From Streptomyces sp. GS7 (GTDB taxonomy: Bacteria > Actinomycetota > Actinomycetes > Streptomycetales > Streptomycetaceae): a stretch of 64,000 bases of DNA. The translations under genes and the position numbers were made by a program. Under the pieces are notes generated by a model. It did not search any database and had not been told where the DNA came from. It worked only from the letters and a program-made list of their open reading frames with translations. The stretch is from NCBI RefSeq assembly GCF_009834125.1, contig NZ_CP047146.1, positions 1,977,501 through 2,041,500 of the forward strand. The letters are read 5' to 3'. How positions within the stretch are numbered: position 1 is the first letter of the stretch; the number at the start of each line of letters is the position of its first letter. Shown piece by piece: positions 8,099 to 16,698 of this stretch.

Positions 8099-8410
8099 CT
8101 ACCCTCGACTGTCCCGGACCCCGAGTGCGCGGTGTTCGATGTGGCGAACCGCCTCATCGAGGAGTCGGGCGACGTGGCTGTCGTAGAGGCGGTAGACCAT
8201 GCGACGCCCCGCCCGCTCGCCGGCCACCAGGCCGAGGATGCGCAGTAGGCGGAGCTGGTGGGAGACGGCGGACTGTTCCATGCCGATGGCGGCGGCGAGT
8301 TCGGTGACGGAGCGTGGCTCCTGCCGGAGTGTCGTGAGGATCTGCAGGCGGGAAGGGGCGGCGAGAGCCTGGAGGGTGCCGGCGACCGTTGTGACCGTGG
8401 CTGCGTCCAT
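8099..8410 (-). CDS. ArsR/SmtB family nickel-type sensor (NmtR-like)
   Basis: 103 residues when started at the ATG at 8410 (MDAATVTTVAGTLQALAAP). The body is very close to mycobacterial NmtR: IGMEQSAVSHQLRLLR as the recognition helix and DSHVARLLDEAVRHIEHRA as the alpha-5 metal helix, giving Asp, His, His and His at the positions of Asp91, His93, His104 and His107 of NmtR. The fifth position (His109 in NmtR) is Ala here. It lies 106 bp behind the [2Fe-2S] protein gene in the same direction, so it may be the last gene of that operon. A nickel or cobalt response is inferred. Confidence 0.82.
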   Translation of the reverse strand: MDAATVTTVAGTLQALAAPSRLQILTTLRQEPRSVTELAAAIGMEQSAVSHQLRLLRILGLVAGERAGRRMVYRLYDSHVARLLDEAVRHIEHRALGVRDSRG

Positions 8411-8516
8411 GGGGGGCGCCGCACTCGCCCCCGGTGGGGTCGGTTCCCGTACGGCCGAGGCGGTAGGCGCCGGGCACTCGGGCCATGGGCATCGGGAGAA
8501 CCGATCGGCCGCAGCC

Positions 8517-8945
8517 TCACCGCCGTGCACGGCCCCGCCCGCCTGTCCGCCTGCGTACTTCGCCCGGCGGGCGGATGAACTGCAGCTCCAACGTGGGCGG
8601 CGGCTGGGCGATCCCCGGACCGCCGTCGGCGGCCCACCGCAGGATGTCGTCGGTGGCGGCATCGCCCATGGCCCAGCCGATCCACGCTGCGCGCCCGCCG
8701 CGGCGCCGCCCCTCGCCGGAGGGCAGGACCACGATGACGTTGGCCTGGTCGCAGGGGCCCAGGCAGTCCGTCGTACGGACCGTGAACCGGCCGTCGGAGT
8801 CGGTGGCCGCCGCTTGCAGCCGGTCCAGTTGCCACTCGTGGTCGGTGCCGGGGTGCTTGCGCGGGTTGCCGCAGCAGCATCCCCGGCACACCACCAGTGT
8901 GACCGGGCGGGCGTGGGCTGCGCCGATCACCCCATGCGTGGTCAC
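8517..8945 (-). CDS. Thioredoxin-like [2Fe-2S] ferredoxin-domain protein
   Basis: 142 residues from a GTG that overlaps the stop of the WD40 gene (GTGA). The cysteines in VVCRGCCCGNPRKHPG and TTDCLGPCDQANVIVV fit the spacing of thioredoxin-fold [2Fe-2S] ferredoxins. The C-terminal third (LRWAADGGPGIAQPP) is less typical. It is the fourth gene of a Zur-boxed operon with a CobW GTPase, which suggests electron transfer or cluster handling during zinc shortage. Confidence 0.75.
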   Translation of the reverse strand: MTTHGVIGAAHARPVTLVVCRGCCCGNPRKHPGTDHEWQLDRLQAAATDSDGRFTVRTTDCLGPCDQANVIVVLPSGEGRRRGGRAAWIGWAMGDAATDDILRWAADGGPGIAQPPPTLELQFIRPPGEVRRRTGGRGRARR

Positions 8946-9973
8946 AGGGCGGTCCGGGAGGGCAGGCGGTGGGCGCGGACGCGGCCGTCGCGGTAGGCGG
9001 CGACGAGCAGATGCGGTCCGGCCCAGGCCAGGGCGGCGACCGCCGCGTCGCCGTCGAGGGTGCGCTCCGGGCGCAGTCGTGCTTCCGGTCGTCCTGTGGT
9101 GGCCCGCCACAGGGCGATCGTGCCGTCGTCGCCTCCGGTGGCGAGGTGACCGTCGGGACCGGGGCGCCAGGCCAGGGCCGTGACGGTCTCGTGGCAGCGC
9201 AGCGAGCGTGGTGCGGTGCCGGCCGGGCCCTTGCCGCGGAAGTCCCACACGGTGACGTCGGGGGCGCCGTCGGCAGCGAGCCAGCAGCCCGTCTCGTCGA
9301 AGGCGAGGCGCGAGACCTTCTCCGGGTAGCCGGACATGGTCAGTTCGCTGCCGTCCCGCGTGCGCCAGATGTGGATGGAGGCGTCCTGGTTGCCGCTGCA
9401 GATCCACCGGTCGGTGGGGGCGACGGCCAGTGCCAGGTGCGAGCCGATGTAGGGGTAGGTCCGCACCGGGGCGGCTTGGTGGCGCTCGTGGCAGCGAACC
9501 GCGCCGTAGGCGGCGACCGCCAGGCGTCGGCCGCCCCGCATCCAGGCCAGGTCCGTCACGGTACTGGCGGCCAGCTCCGTGGCCCACAACTCCTGCCCGC
9601 CGGCGTCCAGTACGAGGGCGCGGCGGCCGGCGGCGACGGCGAAGCGTTCGGCATCCGCCCACCGGGCGGCCGACGACCAGGCGCCGCCTTCCCTGATGGT
9701 GGTGCTGCCGTCTTCCCGCCGCCATAACGCGTATCCGGTCGGGCCGGTGGCCACTAGGTGCCGGGCGTCGGGAGACAGGGCCGCATGCAGTGAGCCGCCG
9801 GGGAGTTCGACGCTGCCGATGGCGGCGCCGGTGGCGGTGTCCAGGATGACGGTGGTGCCCTCGGCCCCGGCGACCGCGACGAGATCGTGTGCGGTGCCGA
9901 GTGCCACGGGGGCGTCGTCGAGGGTGAGGTCCCAGGCGATGCCCAGGTCGGTGTCGGGTGAGGCGATACTCAT
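8942..9973 (-). CDS. WD40-repeat beta-propeller protein
   Basis: 343 residues starting at the ATG at 9973, which overlaps the stop of the GTPase gene. Repeats ending in W-x-x or similar are visible (SIHIWRTRDGSEL, VTVWDFRGKG, TIALWRATTG), each preceded by an H/G-D pattern, consistent with a seven-bladed propeller. No signal peptide is seen, so it should be cytoplasmic. WD40 proteins act as interaction platforms; here it may present zinc-dependent client proteins to the GTPase encoded just upstream. That role is inference from the operon only. Confidence 0.8.
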   Translation of the reverse strand: MSIASPDTDLGIAWDLTLDDAPVALGTAHDLVAVAGAEGTTVILDTATGAAIGSVELPGGSLHAALSPDARHLVATGPTGYALWRREDGSTTIREGGAWSSAARWADAERFAVAAGRRALVLDAGGQELWATELAASTVTDLAWMRGGRRLAVAAYGAVRCHERHQAAPVRTYPYIGSHLALAVAPTDRWICSGNQDASIHIWRTRDGSELTMSGYPEKVSRLAFDETGCWLAADGAPDVTVWDFRGKGPAGTAPRSLRCHETVTALAWRPGPDGHLATGGDDGTIALWRATTGRPEARLRPERTLDGDAAVAALAWAGPHLLVAAYRDGRVRAHRLPSRTAL

Positions 9974-11013
9974 ACGGCGGCTCCGGCGGTGGACAGGCAG
10001 CCGGCGAAGTCGCGTTCCAGTTCGGCCCGGTCCAGGTTGCGGCCGATGAACACCAGCCGGTTGCCGCGCAGCTCCCCGTTGTTCCAGTCGCGGCCGAACT
10101 CGCCGACCAGCAGCATGTGCACCCCCTGGAACACGTACTGCTTGGGGGCTCCGGCGATGGCCAGGATGCCTTTGGAGCGGAAGATGTCGACGCCCTTGGT
10201 GCGCAGCAGGGTGCCGAGCCACTGGTTGAGCCGGTCCTCGTCGAGTTCGCCGGGCAGGTCGATGCCGACGGAGGTGACGGTGGTGTCGTGCTGGTGCTCG
10301 GTCTCGGTGAGGAAGGACGGGTCGTCCCTGAGCACGCGGTCGAGGTCGAACGCGCCCACGTCCAGGACCTGTTGCAGGTCGATCCCGGCGTGCCGGGCGG
10401 GGATGATCTGGACTCCGCAGTTGATCGCGCGGATGCGCAAGGCGACCTCTGCGACGGTGGCCTCGTCGGCCAGGTCGGTCTTGTTGAGCACGATGCGGTC
10501 GGCGAAGGCGATCTGTTCGACGGCCTCGTTCTCCACGCCTTCGGGCTTCTCCTCGTCCAGGTGCTGCAGGACGTGGGCGGCGTCGACGAGGGTGACGATG
10601 GCGTCCAGGCGCAGCTGGGCGGCGATCTCGTCGTCCATGAAGAAGGTCTGTGCGACAGGTGCGGGGTCGGCGAGGCCGGTCGTCTCGATCAGGATGTGGT
10701 CGAACTTCTCCCGGCGCCGCATCAACGCGCCCAGGATGCGGATGAGATCACCGCGCACGGTGCAGCAGATGCAGCCGTTGTTCATCTCGAAGATCTCTTC
10801 TTCGGCGTCCAGGACGAGGGCGTCGTCGATGCCGACCTCGCCGAACTCGTTCTCGATCACGGCGATCCGCAGGCCGTGCTGCTCGGTGAGGATGCGGTTG
10901 AGCAGGGTGGTCTTGCCCGAGCCGAGGAACCCGGTCAGCACGGTCACGGGGACGCGTTCGTCCACGGCAGGCGCCTCTGCGGCATCCGGTGTCCGATCGG
11001 TGGTGTCGGTCAT
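9970..11013 (-). CDS. CobW/COG0523 family GTPase, putative zinc chaperone
   Basis: 347 residues. Walker A GFLGSGKTT, switch region ENEFGEVGID, the metal motif GCICC, and the base-specificity motif NKTD are all intact, as is the CobW C-terminal domain (SKGILAIAGAPKQYVFQGVH). A His-containing linker (TEHQHD) lies before it. COG0523 GTPases under Zur control are known as zinc chaperones (ZNG1/ZigA group). It is the second gene of an operon with a Zur box at 11502-11516. This is the better-preserved of the complete GTPases in the window together with that at 17667. Confidence 0.92.
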   Translation of the reverse strand: MTDTTDRTPDAAEAPAVDERVPVTVLTGFLGSGKTTLLNRILTEQHGLRIAVIENEFGEVGIDDALVLDAEEEIFEMNNGCICCTVRGDLIRILGALMRRREKFDHILIETTGLADPAPVAQTFFMDDEIAAQLRLDAIVTLVDAAHVLQHLDEEKPEGVENEAVEQIAFADRIVLNKTDLADEATVAEVALRIRAINCGVQIIPARHAGIDLQQVLDVGAFDLDRVLRDDPSFLTETEHQHDTTVTSVGIDLPGELDEDRLNQWLGTLLRTKGVDIFRSKGILAIAGAPKQYVFQGVHMLLVGEFGRDWNNGELRGNRLVFIGRNLDRAELERDFAGCLSTAGAAV

Positions 11014-11019
11014 GGCGGG

Positions 11020-11289
11020 TCAGGCTCCTTCGGGTGCGGTGGCGAGCAGGCGGCGCAGGTCGTCCTCGGTGACCTGGTCGGCGGGGCGGTGCAGCGTCCA
11101 GCGGCGGGCGGGGCCGTCCCTCGGGAGGACGGCGATGACCGTCTCCAGCGGCGGGCAGCCGGGTTCGGTGCAGGCAAGTTGGCGGATCACCACGGCGCTG
11201 TCCTCGTCGAGGCCGAGCAGACGCCGCACGGCGTCTTTCAGTTCGGGGAACTGCGGCGGTCGCGCAGAGCACTGGCCGGGCAAAGGCAT
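11020..11289 (-). CDS. Small conserved hypothetical protein, first gene of the Zur-boxed operon
   Basis: 89 residues from the ATG at 11289. The centre reads VVIRQLACTEPGCPPLET and then VIAVLPRDGPARRWTLHRP; the two Cys (ACTEPGC) could hold a metal or cluster. The ending LTEDDL-like helix is short. No family was recognised. Its position just before the CobW GTPase, with 6 bp between them, suggests that it works with the GTPase. Confidence 0.65.
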   Translation of the reverse strand: MPLPGQCSARPPQFPELKDAVRRLLGLDEDSAVVIRQLACTEPGCPPLETVIAVLPRDGPARRWTLHRPADQVTEDDLRRLLATAPEGA

Positions 11290-11501
11290 GGGATCTCCTC
11301 CACGGACGTCGTGAGCACCGAGCCGAATGCAGGGGAGAACGCGCCCGGTGTCACGGCGAGTTGATGCCTCCCTGCTGATCGTGGCGGTTCCTCGCTTCCG
11401 TGAGTCCGGCTGGCGAAGGCACAGAAAGGCAGTGCGGTCACATGCCGACGAGTCGGTGCTCTGCTCCCACGGCTCGGCAGCGGTTCCAGCGTCACGGTAG
11501 A

Positions 11502-11516
11502 TGAAAATGAATTCCA
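11502..11516. promoter_or_regulatory. Zur box of the GTPase-WD40 operon
   Basis: TGAAAATGAATTCCA (TGGAATTCATTTTCA on the minus strand) has one perfect arm and a near-perfect second arm. It is about 210 bp upstream of the first minus-strand gene, leaving room for a leader. Confidence 0.65.
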
Positions 11517-11796
11517 TGTCCATGTGCAGGGTGGGTTGGGATCCGCACCGTCGTGTAGTCCTCGGGCGCATGCGACTCAACCCGAGCCCACCGGGTCCGA
11601 CCGCTCACCCGTCAAAGCGAGCTGGAGCGACGCCAACGCAGCACAGCCCTGCCGGTGCCCGGGGGCTTTGGGGGCGTGACGTGATTCCAGCCAACCTCTG
11701 CCGACTTTTGTGAATGCCAAGCCTCGTTAACATTGAAGGTGCAGGCTCTCCCGTCGGAAGAGATCCACTCATGCGGGGGAGAGGGCAGGTTTTGCC

Positions 11797-12096
11797 ATGC
11801 TGACCAGTACGCACACTTCTCACGCGAACCACACGCACCAGCACGGGGCGGGATGCGGGCACGTCGCCGTCCCGCACGGCGACCATGTCGACTTCGTGCA
11901 CGACGGGCACGTGCACCGGATCCACGACGACCACGCCGACGAGTGCGAGCCGATGGGCCACACGGTCCACCAGTCCCACGACCACCAGCACCAGCCGGGA
12001 TGCGGGCACGTCGCCATACCGCACGGCGATCATGTGGATTACGTCCACGACGGGCACCGCCACGCCCTGCACGACGGGCACTGGGACGACCACTGA
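11797..12096 (+). CDS. Histidine-rich duplicated metal-binding protein
   Basis: 99 residues, of which more than a quarter are His. The protein is two copies of one unit: HGAGCGHVAVPHGDHVDFVH and QPGCGHVAIPHGDHVDYVH, each followed by DGH and a His/Asp tail. There is no signal peptide or membrane helix, so it is a cytoplasmic metal buffer or chaperone. Similar small proteins are widespread in actinobacteria without an assigned role. Zn, Ni or Co are possible ligands; the neighbouring nickel transporter fragment and NmtR-like sensor make Ni or Co a fair guess. Confidence 0.8.
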   Translation: MLTSTHTSHANHTHQHGAGCGHVAVPHGDHVDFVHDGHVHRIHDDHADECEPMGHTVHQSHDHQHQPGCGHVAIPHGDHVDYVHDGHRHALHDGHWDDH

Positions 12097-12199
12097 TCCC
12101 GTGCCGCTTCGCCCGGTCGCGCCGCTTGGCCAGATGACTGGTCCGACTTGGGACAGCTGCTGTTACATCGACCGCCCATGCAGCGTTCACGCATGATGG

Positions 12200-12234
12200 G
12201 TGCGGTTCCTCCGGGGCGCCCGGAGGAACCGCAC
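12200..12234. terminator. Perfect 16-bp hairpin downstream of the His-rich gene
   Basis: GTGCGGTTCCTCCGGG and its exact complement are separated by GCG. No T-run follows, as is common in Streptomyces terminators. It lies about 100 bp after the His-rich gene and before a row of gene fragments, so it probably ends that transcript. Confidence 0.55.
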
Positions 12235-12341
12235 CGCTGCCGCTACACGACTTGCTGGAGTGGGCACGGGCCAGGCTGAGCCCGCCTGCGGCTCGTCCGG
12301 GAACGCCGACGAGCAGGCGGGAGTGGTCTATTTGACACACC

Positions 12342-12487
12342 CTCAACCGGATCGCTTTCCGCACCCCGGTCCGCGCCGGCGACCTGCTGGCCGTCCAGAC
12401 CCGGCTCGGCCGTGCGGGGCAGACCTCGCTGGACGTCGAGGTCCGCGTCACGGCAGCCTCGTTCCGCTGCCGGAGAGGGCCTGCTGA
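12342..12487 (+). pseudogene. Fragment of a hotdog-fold acyl-CoA thioesterase
   Basis: The plus strand reads LNRIAFRTPVRAGDLLAVQ and GQTSLDVEVRVTA, the core strand of YciA-type acyl-CoA thioesterases. Both ends are missing; it stops where a nickel-transporter fragment begins on the other strand. Confidence 0.6.
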
Positions 12488-12508
12488 ACGGCCGGGCCGC
12501 GGAATCAG

Positions 12509-12822
12509 GTCGAACAGGTTCATGCCCGCGGCGAAGAGCAGCGCCAGGCACAGGACGGCGTACCAGGGGAGTCCGGCTGCTGCTCCTGAGCCGGCCATCA
12601 CCATCAAAGTGACCTCGGTGGCGGTGTCGAAGCCGATGCCGAAGAGCAGGCCGACGGGGTACATCTGGCCGGGGCGGGTGAGGGACTTGGTCAGCCGGCC
12701 CAGGATGCGATGCATCAGGCCGCGGGAATCCAGGTGCTTTTCCAGTTCGTGCTCATCGAACTGGCCAGCGCGCATTGCCTTGAAGGCGCGGTAGATCCCT
12801 GCCGTCGAGAGCAGGTTGAGGT
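12509..12822 (-). pseudogene. Internal fragment of a nickel/cobalt permease (NiCoT, HoxN/NixA type)
   Basis: About 105 residues corresponding to the middle of NiCoT transporters: IYRAFKAMRAGQFDEHELE, then RPGQMYPVGLLFGIGFDTAT with the hallmark GFDTATE motif, and LPWYAVLCLALLFAAGMNLF. The N-terminal signature helix (HAVDADHI type) and the C-terminal half are absent, so the fragment cannot transport. Its presence between a His-rich protein and metal-regulated genes points to a former nickel uptake locus. Confidence 0.8.
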
Positions 12823-12983
12823 CCGGGTTTCCGGCGCGGTCCGAGCCGACAAGGACGGCAGGATCGCCCGACACGGCTGCCACGCCCCTGAGGCCGCAGC
12901 CCTTCTCGAAGCCCTCTCCACAAGTGATTTCGGCATCGTCGCCCGTGTGACGGCACCAGCCCTCCGGCCTTGGTGTGGACCGC

Positions 12984-13433
12984 TCATGCTGGGGCGTCGG
13001 TCGGGGCGTAGGTGTAGCCGACCTGGTGGACGGTCACGATGACGACCCGGTGTTCCGGGCCGAGCTTGCGCCGGAGTCTGGCGATGTGGACGTCGACCGT
13101 GCGGGCGTTGCCGATGGCTGGTTGTCCCCATACTTCGTTGGTGAGCTGTGCGCGGCTGTGGACGCGTCGCGGGTGTGCGACGAGGTGGGCGAGTAGTTCG
13201 AACTCCAGGTAAGTCAGCGCGAGGAACCGTCCGTCGACAGATGCCGTGCGCTGTTCCCGGTTGATGACGATGCCCTGCGCCGGCGGTGCGGGGCTCGGCC
13301 CGGGGTCTGGAACGAACGGCACGGTCCCCTCCTCGGCCCTGGGGTCTCGTCGGTTGTGTCGGTCTCGAACAGGCTGTTGGTACAGGCAGTTTCGGTGGAT
13401 CGTGTACCGCGCTCGGGGATAGCGGACCAGCAT
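12984..13433 (-). CDS. Winged-helix (OmpR-type) DNA-binding protein without receiver domain
   Basis: 149 residues. The C-terminal 95 residues are a Trans_reg_C domain: VDGRFLALTYLEFELLAHLV, then SRAQLTNEVWG and RTVDVHIARLRRKLG, ending HQVGYTYAP. The first 50 residues are Arg/Pro-rich and contain no receiver domain. The ATG at 13433 has GGAG 6 bp upstream. Upstream of it lies a 47-codon ORF (13458-13601) and a Zur-like box, so this may be a zinc-responsive transcription factor that does not need phosphorylation. Confidence 0.8.
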   Translation of the reverse strand: MLVRYPRARYTIHRNCLYQQPVRDRHNRRDPRAEEGTVPFVPDPGPSPAPPAQGIVINREQRTASVDGRFLALTYLEFELLAHLVAHPRRVHSRAQLTNEVWGQPAIGNARTVDVHIARLRRKLGPEHRVVIVTVHQVGYTYAPTDAPA

Positions 13434-13620
13434 GGCTCTCCTATCGGTCGATGAGGGTCACCAGTTGGCGACGCGTCCAGTAGCAGAGGTGACGGGCGGC
13501 GGCGTGCGCTCTCCAGGGCGCGCCGCTGGGAGGCTGTTGCGAGCCACAGAGGTGCAACCAGCACCGGCGGTGACGGGCGGGTGCGATTCGTGGCGGGTCA
13601 TGGCACGAGCCTATCGTAAT

Positions 13621-13635
13621 TGATTTTCATTTTCA
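13621..13635. promoter_or_regulatory. Zur-like box upstream of the winged-helix regulator
   Basis: TGATTTTCATTTTCA contains the TTTTCA half-site twice (as a direct repeat) rather than as the usual palindrome; on the minus strand it reads TGAAAATGAAAATCA. The same pattern occurs at the bL33/bL28 promoter (22451). It is about 190 bp before the regulator start. Confidence 0.5.
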
Positions 13636-13959
13636 TATGGTTCCACCGTGCCGCCCCCTCGGTGGAGCGGCCGATGTGTCACGGAGCATCGCTCGCGCAC
13701 GCGCAGGAGGCCAGTACTGAGACCAGGTTCCTGGAGGCCAGTTGGCAGCTGTCATCTCTCCGATCGTGAGAGATGCGCATCGAACGGAAGTCCCGATGCG
13801 GTGGTCGCGGGGTGCTTGAGTCCTCCTCGCGGATGGAACTTCGTGTGTGCCCCGAGACCAGACCACACGAGCGCATCAGAGCCGCCTGCCATGGCCGCCG
13901 TCACTCGGGGTGCAAGATCGGTCCGCGCACGGGGATCGAGCTTGTGAAGTGCTGATCGT

Positions 13960-14637
13960 CGAGATCGCGAGAGCCGTCGCTGACCGCCGGTTTCGCTCGC
14001 TGATCTTGCCCACGCTCCCACGGCCGCAAGGGCGACCGTCCAGCGCTCGATATGGTCCACGCCCGCCGCATCCAGCCAGTCCAGAGCCGCCCCCAGCGCG
14101 GCGATGTCGACCGTGTTCGGGGTACCGTTCCAGCTGCCGGACCGGAACGCGGGACGTCGCGCCTCGCGCCCAGATCGCGCCCGTGGCGGGCCAGGCCATC
14201 GCCTTGTGTCCGGAGAACACCACGAAAACCAAGTCGAGTTCGGCCTTGGAGTACGGCAGATGGCCGATGCTCTGAGCGGCATGCAACGGGCGCCGCCAGC
14301 CAATCACGGGCGACCGTGCGCAGCCCTTCGGTGGTTCCGCTGGTGCAGTGGACGGCCGACTGGTCGGGCGCCGGGTCCCCGAGGAACTCCTTGGTCCGCT
14401 CGCGGGTGCGCTCCACCATCGCCGTCGTGGCGTTGGCCCAGGGGTACGCGCCCCGGCCCGCGTTGGCGTTGCAGGTGGTCAGGTAGGTCTGTACGGCGTC
14501 CGGAACGGCCTGCGACTTCTGCGCCGTGGCGGCGGGTCCAGATAGACGAGTTCCGGATGCGCCACGACGATCGGGAACTGCTCGTGCAGGGACCGCTGCC
14601 ACGACCTCAGGTCATCCAGGGGAGGAGGGCATCGCAT
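13960..14637 (-). pseudogene. Class V aminotransferase-like PLP enzyme, multiply frameshifted
   Basis: The ATG at 14637 directly follows the stop of the synthase gene. The sequence begins with HEQFPIVVAHPELVYLDP, shifts frame, continues QAVPDAVQTYLTTCNANAGR and RERTKEFLGDPAPDQSAVH, shifts to LVFVVFSGHKAMAWPATGAI (the PLP-lysine region, SGHK), and shifts again to GTPNTVDIAALGAALDWLD. This is the order of a cysteine-desulfurase-like class V enzyme with at least three frameshifts. It was the last gene of a coupled operon. Confidence 0.75.
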
Positions 14638-14638
14638 G

Positions 14639-15958
14639 TCAGTCACGCACCAGCGGGGCGCCCGCGTCGCGCCAGGCGATGATGCCGCCCGCCAGGCTGC
14701 GCACGTCGGGATGTCCCATGCGGGTCAGCAGGGCAGCGTACAGGGCGGACTTCTCCCCGACCGGACATGCCAGCAGCACCGGTTGCCGCTTGCTGAACGG
14801 CAGCCCACCCCGTAGGAGTTCGTCGAACAGCTCGTCCACGATGTTGACCGACCCCGCGATGTGCAGTGCGGCGTACGCGAAGGGGCTGCGCAGGTCGATG
14901 ACCAGAGGCCGTTGCACCGCGATCCACTTCTGCGCGTCGGCGGTGTCGATGACCGTGGCCGCCCGTATCTCGGAGTCGGTGAGCGTGGCCACGGAGTTCT
15001 TCACCGGTGGGAGGCCCAGTAGCTCGGGTCGCCGTTGCCGGACATAGCCGAGATAGCTCTCCACCCGGTCGCAGACGATGAACACGGCGGTCCTGCGTTC
15101 CGTCAGCTCGGCGTCGAGCGGGCGTAGATGGCGTAGCGCGCCGAAGTACGCCGCGCCGCCCGTGGGACCGGCGAGAATTCCGCAGCGGCGGACCAGGGTC
15201 AGCATCCCGTCGATCGCCTCGTCGGAGCTCACCGGCTCGATCGTGTCGTACGTGGCCGGATCGAAGAGGCCGACCTCGTGCACCTCGTCGACATTGCGGA
15301 TTCCGGGGACGAAGTCCGACTTCTGTGCGACCAGACCGACGACCCGCACCGCCGGATCGTACTCGCGCAGCACCCTGGCCACCCCGGTGGACGAACCGGC
15401 GGTGCCCACACAGGCGACGAACCAGTCCGGGGCCCGGCCGTCGAGGTCCGCCACGATCTCCGGGCCGGTGCCGGCCGCATGCGCCTCCGTGTTGAGCGCG
15501 TTGAAGTACTGATCGGTGTGGAAATGGGTGGCGCCGGGCCGTGTCAACTCCTGGTGGAAGCGGGTCAGCGGGTCCTCGGTGTCGGTCGGGTCCAGGCATT
15601 CGGTCTGCCCGGGCAGCTCCTCGATCTCGGCGCCCAGCAGCAGGAGAAGGTCCTTGATCTCCGGTACCCGCATCCGGTTGGTGACGCTCTTGAACGTGAG
15701 CCCGTGCAGGCCCGCGATGACCGCCAGCGCTTTGGCGGTGTTGCCGCTGGACAGCTCGACGATCGTCTCACCGCGCTCCCGGGCACCGGGGAGCCCGGCC
15801 CGCACCATGTTCCAGGCGGCCCGGTCCTTGACCGACCCGAAGGGGTTGAGCAACTCCAGCTTCGCGTAGAGGTCGATGTTCCGCAGACCGTGCACGGCCG
15901 GGTCGAGCCGGACCAGCGGCGTGTTGCCGATCGCCTCGGTGATGCTGTTGTACCTCAT
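14639..15958 (-). CDS. Cysteine-synthase-like PLP enzyme (SbnA type) fused to a rhodanese domain
   Basis: 439 residues. The N-terminal 320 residues are a fold-type II PLP synthase: PLP lysine in NPFGSVKDRAAW, the loop LSSGNTAKALA, and the GTAGSSTG phosphate loop. The C-terminal 110 residues are a rhodanese domain with the active cysteine in LLACPVGEKS. SbnA-like enzymes make 2,3-diaminopropionate from O-phosphoserine for metal chelators; cysteine synthesis is the alternative. The ATG overlaps the stop of the Y4yA-like gene. Its partners are all truncated or broken, so it may be the only intact member of a former pathway. Confidence 0.8.
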   Translation of the reverse strand: MRYNSITEAIGNTPLVRLDPAVHGLRNIDLYAKLELLNPFGSVKDRAAWNMVRAGLPGARERGETIVELSSGNTAKALAVIAGLHGLTFKSVTNRMRVPEIKDLLLLLGAEIEELPGQTECLDPTDTEDPLTRFHQELTRPGATHFHTDQYFNALNTEAHAAGTGPEIVADLDGRAPDWFVACVGTAGSSTGVARVLREYDPAVRVVGLVAQKSDFVPGIRNVDEVHEVGLFDPATYDTIEPVSSDEAIDGMLTLVRRCGILAGPTGGAAYFGALRHLRPLDAELTERRTAVFIVCDRVESYLGYVRQRRPELLGLPPVKNSVATLTDSEIRAATVIDTADAQKWIAVQRPLVIDLRSPFAYAALHIAGSVNIVDELFDELLRGGLPFSKRQPVLLACPVGEKSALYAALLTRMGHPDVRSLAGGIIAWRDAGAPLVRD

Positions 15959-16698
15959 GCGTCATGCCCCCCATGGCAGTTGACCGGCCAGTACTGCTCG
16001 TCCAGGCACCAGTGCCAGGAGCCCGCGGCTCGGAGGCAGCCTTCGAGCGCGACGGCCTTCTCGTCGAGGCTCGTGGTGTCGAGGTGGTAGGCGACCCCGG
16101 TCGGCTCGATGGTGTCCTGGTGGCGCTCGACCGTGTCCGGCAGCCGGTTCAGGGAGCGCACGGAGGAACCGAAGCGGCTGGGCCGGGAGAGCACCCTGAC
16201 CCCGGACGCCTCGAACTCCGGCAACCGCAGCAGGACCTGGACGCAGGGCAGGCCGTGCTCGCGCACCAGGGCGGAGAGGTACTCCAGCTCCCCTTGCCAG
16301 TCGACGCTGACCAAGGCGCCGGTGCGCGCGGCCTGCCAGCGGAACTCCGGGTCCTTGGGGCCGGTCGCCACGACCCGGTCCGGGGTGAAGCCGGCGCTGA
16401 GGGCGTGCTGCAGCTCTCCCAGCGAGGCCACGTCCATGCCGGCGTCCGTGGCGGCGAGCCGTCGTGGCAGTGCGCTGGAACGGTTCGCCTTGTGCGCGAA
16501 GAACACCTGGCCGGCGAGGTGGTGGCGACGCAGGGAGGAGCGGAAGCGCTCGACGTTCTGAGCGATCCGGTCGGGCAGCACGACATTGAGCGGTGAGCCG
16601 GGCGCATCGACCAGCCTGTGCAGGAACACGGGCGACTCCAACAGCGACGCCAGCGGTGGTTCGAGGACTGGTTCCAGGTACAAGGGCGCACCATGCAT
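15955..16698 (-). CDS. Y4yA-like PLP-dependent decarboxylase, truncated
   Basis: 247 residues from the ATG at 16698, chosen because GGGGAGGA lies just upstream. It is the alanine-racemase/ornithine-decarboxylase barrel: PLP lysine region VFFAHKANRSSALPRRLA, then GMDVASLGELQHAL and ATGPKDPEF. Family members are about 450-470 residues; here the glycine-rich phosphate loop and the C-terminal beta domain are missing and the protein ends in an unrelated-looking tail (WPVNCHGGHDA). Because the ATGA junction with the next gene is kept, an internal deletion is likely. It is probably inactive. Confidence 0.7.
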   Translation of the reverse strand: MHGAPLYLEPVLEPPLASLLESPVFLHRLVDAPGSPLNVVLPDRIAQNVERFRSSLRRHHLAGQVFFAHKANRSSALPRRLAATDAGMDVASLGELQHALSAGFTPDRVVATGPKDPEFRWQAARTGALVSVDWQGELEYLSALVREHGLPCVQVLLRLPEFEASGVRVLSRPSRFGSSVRSLNRLPDTVERHQDTIEPTGVAYHLDTTSLDEKAVALEGCLRAAGSWHWCLDEQYWPVNCHGGHDA

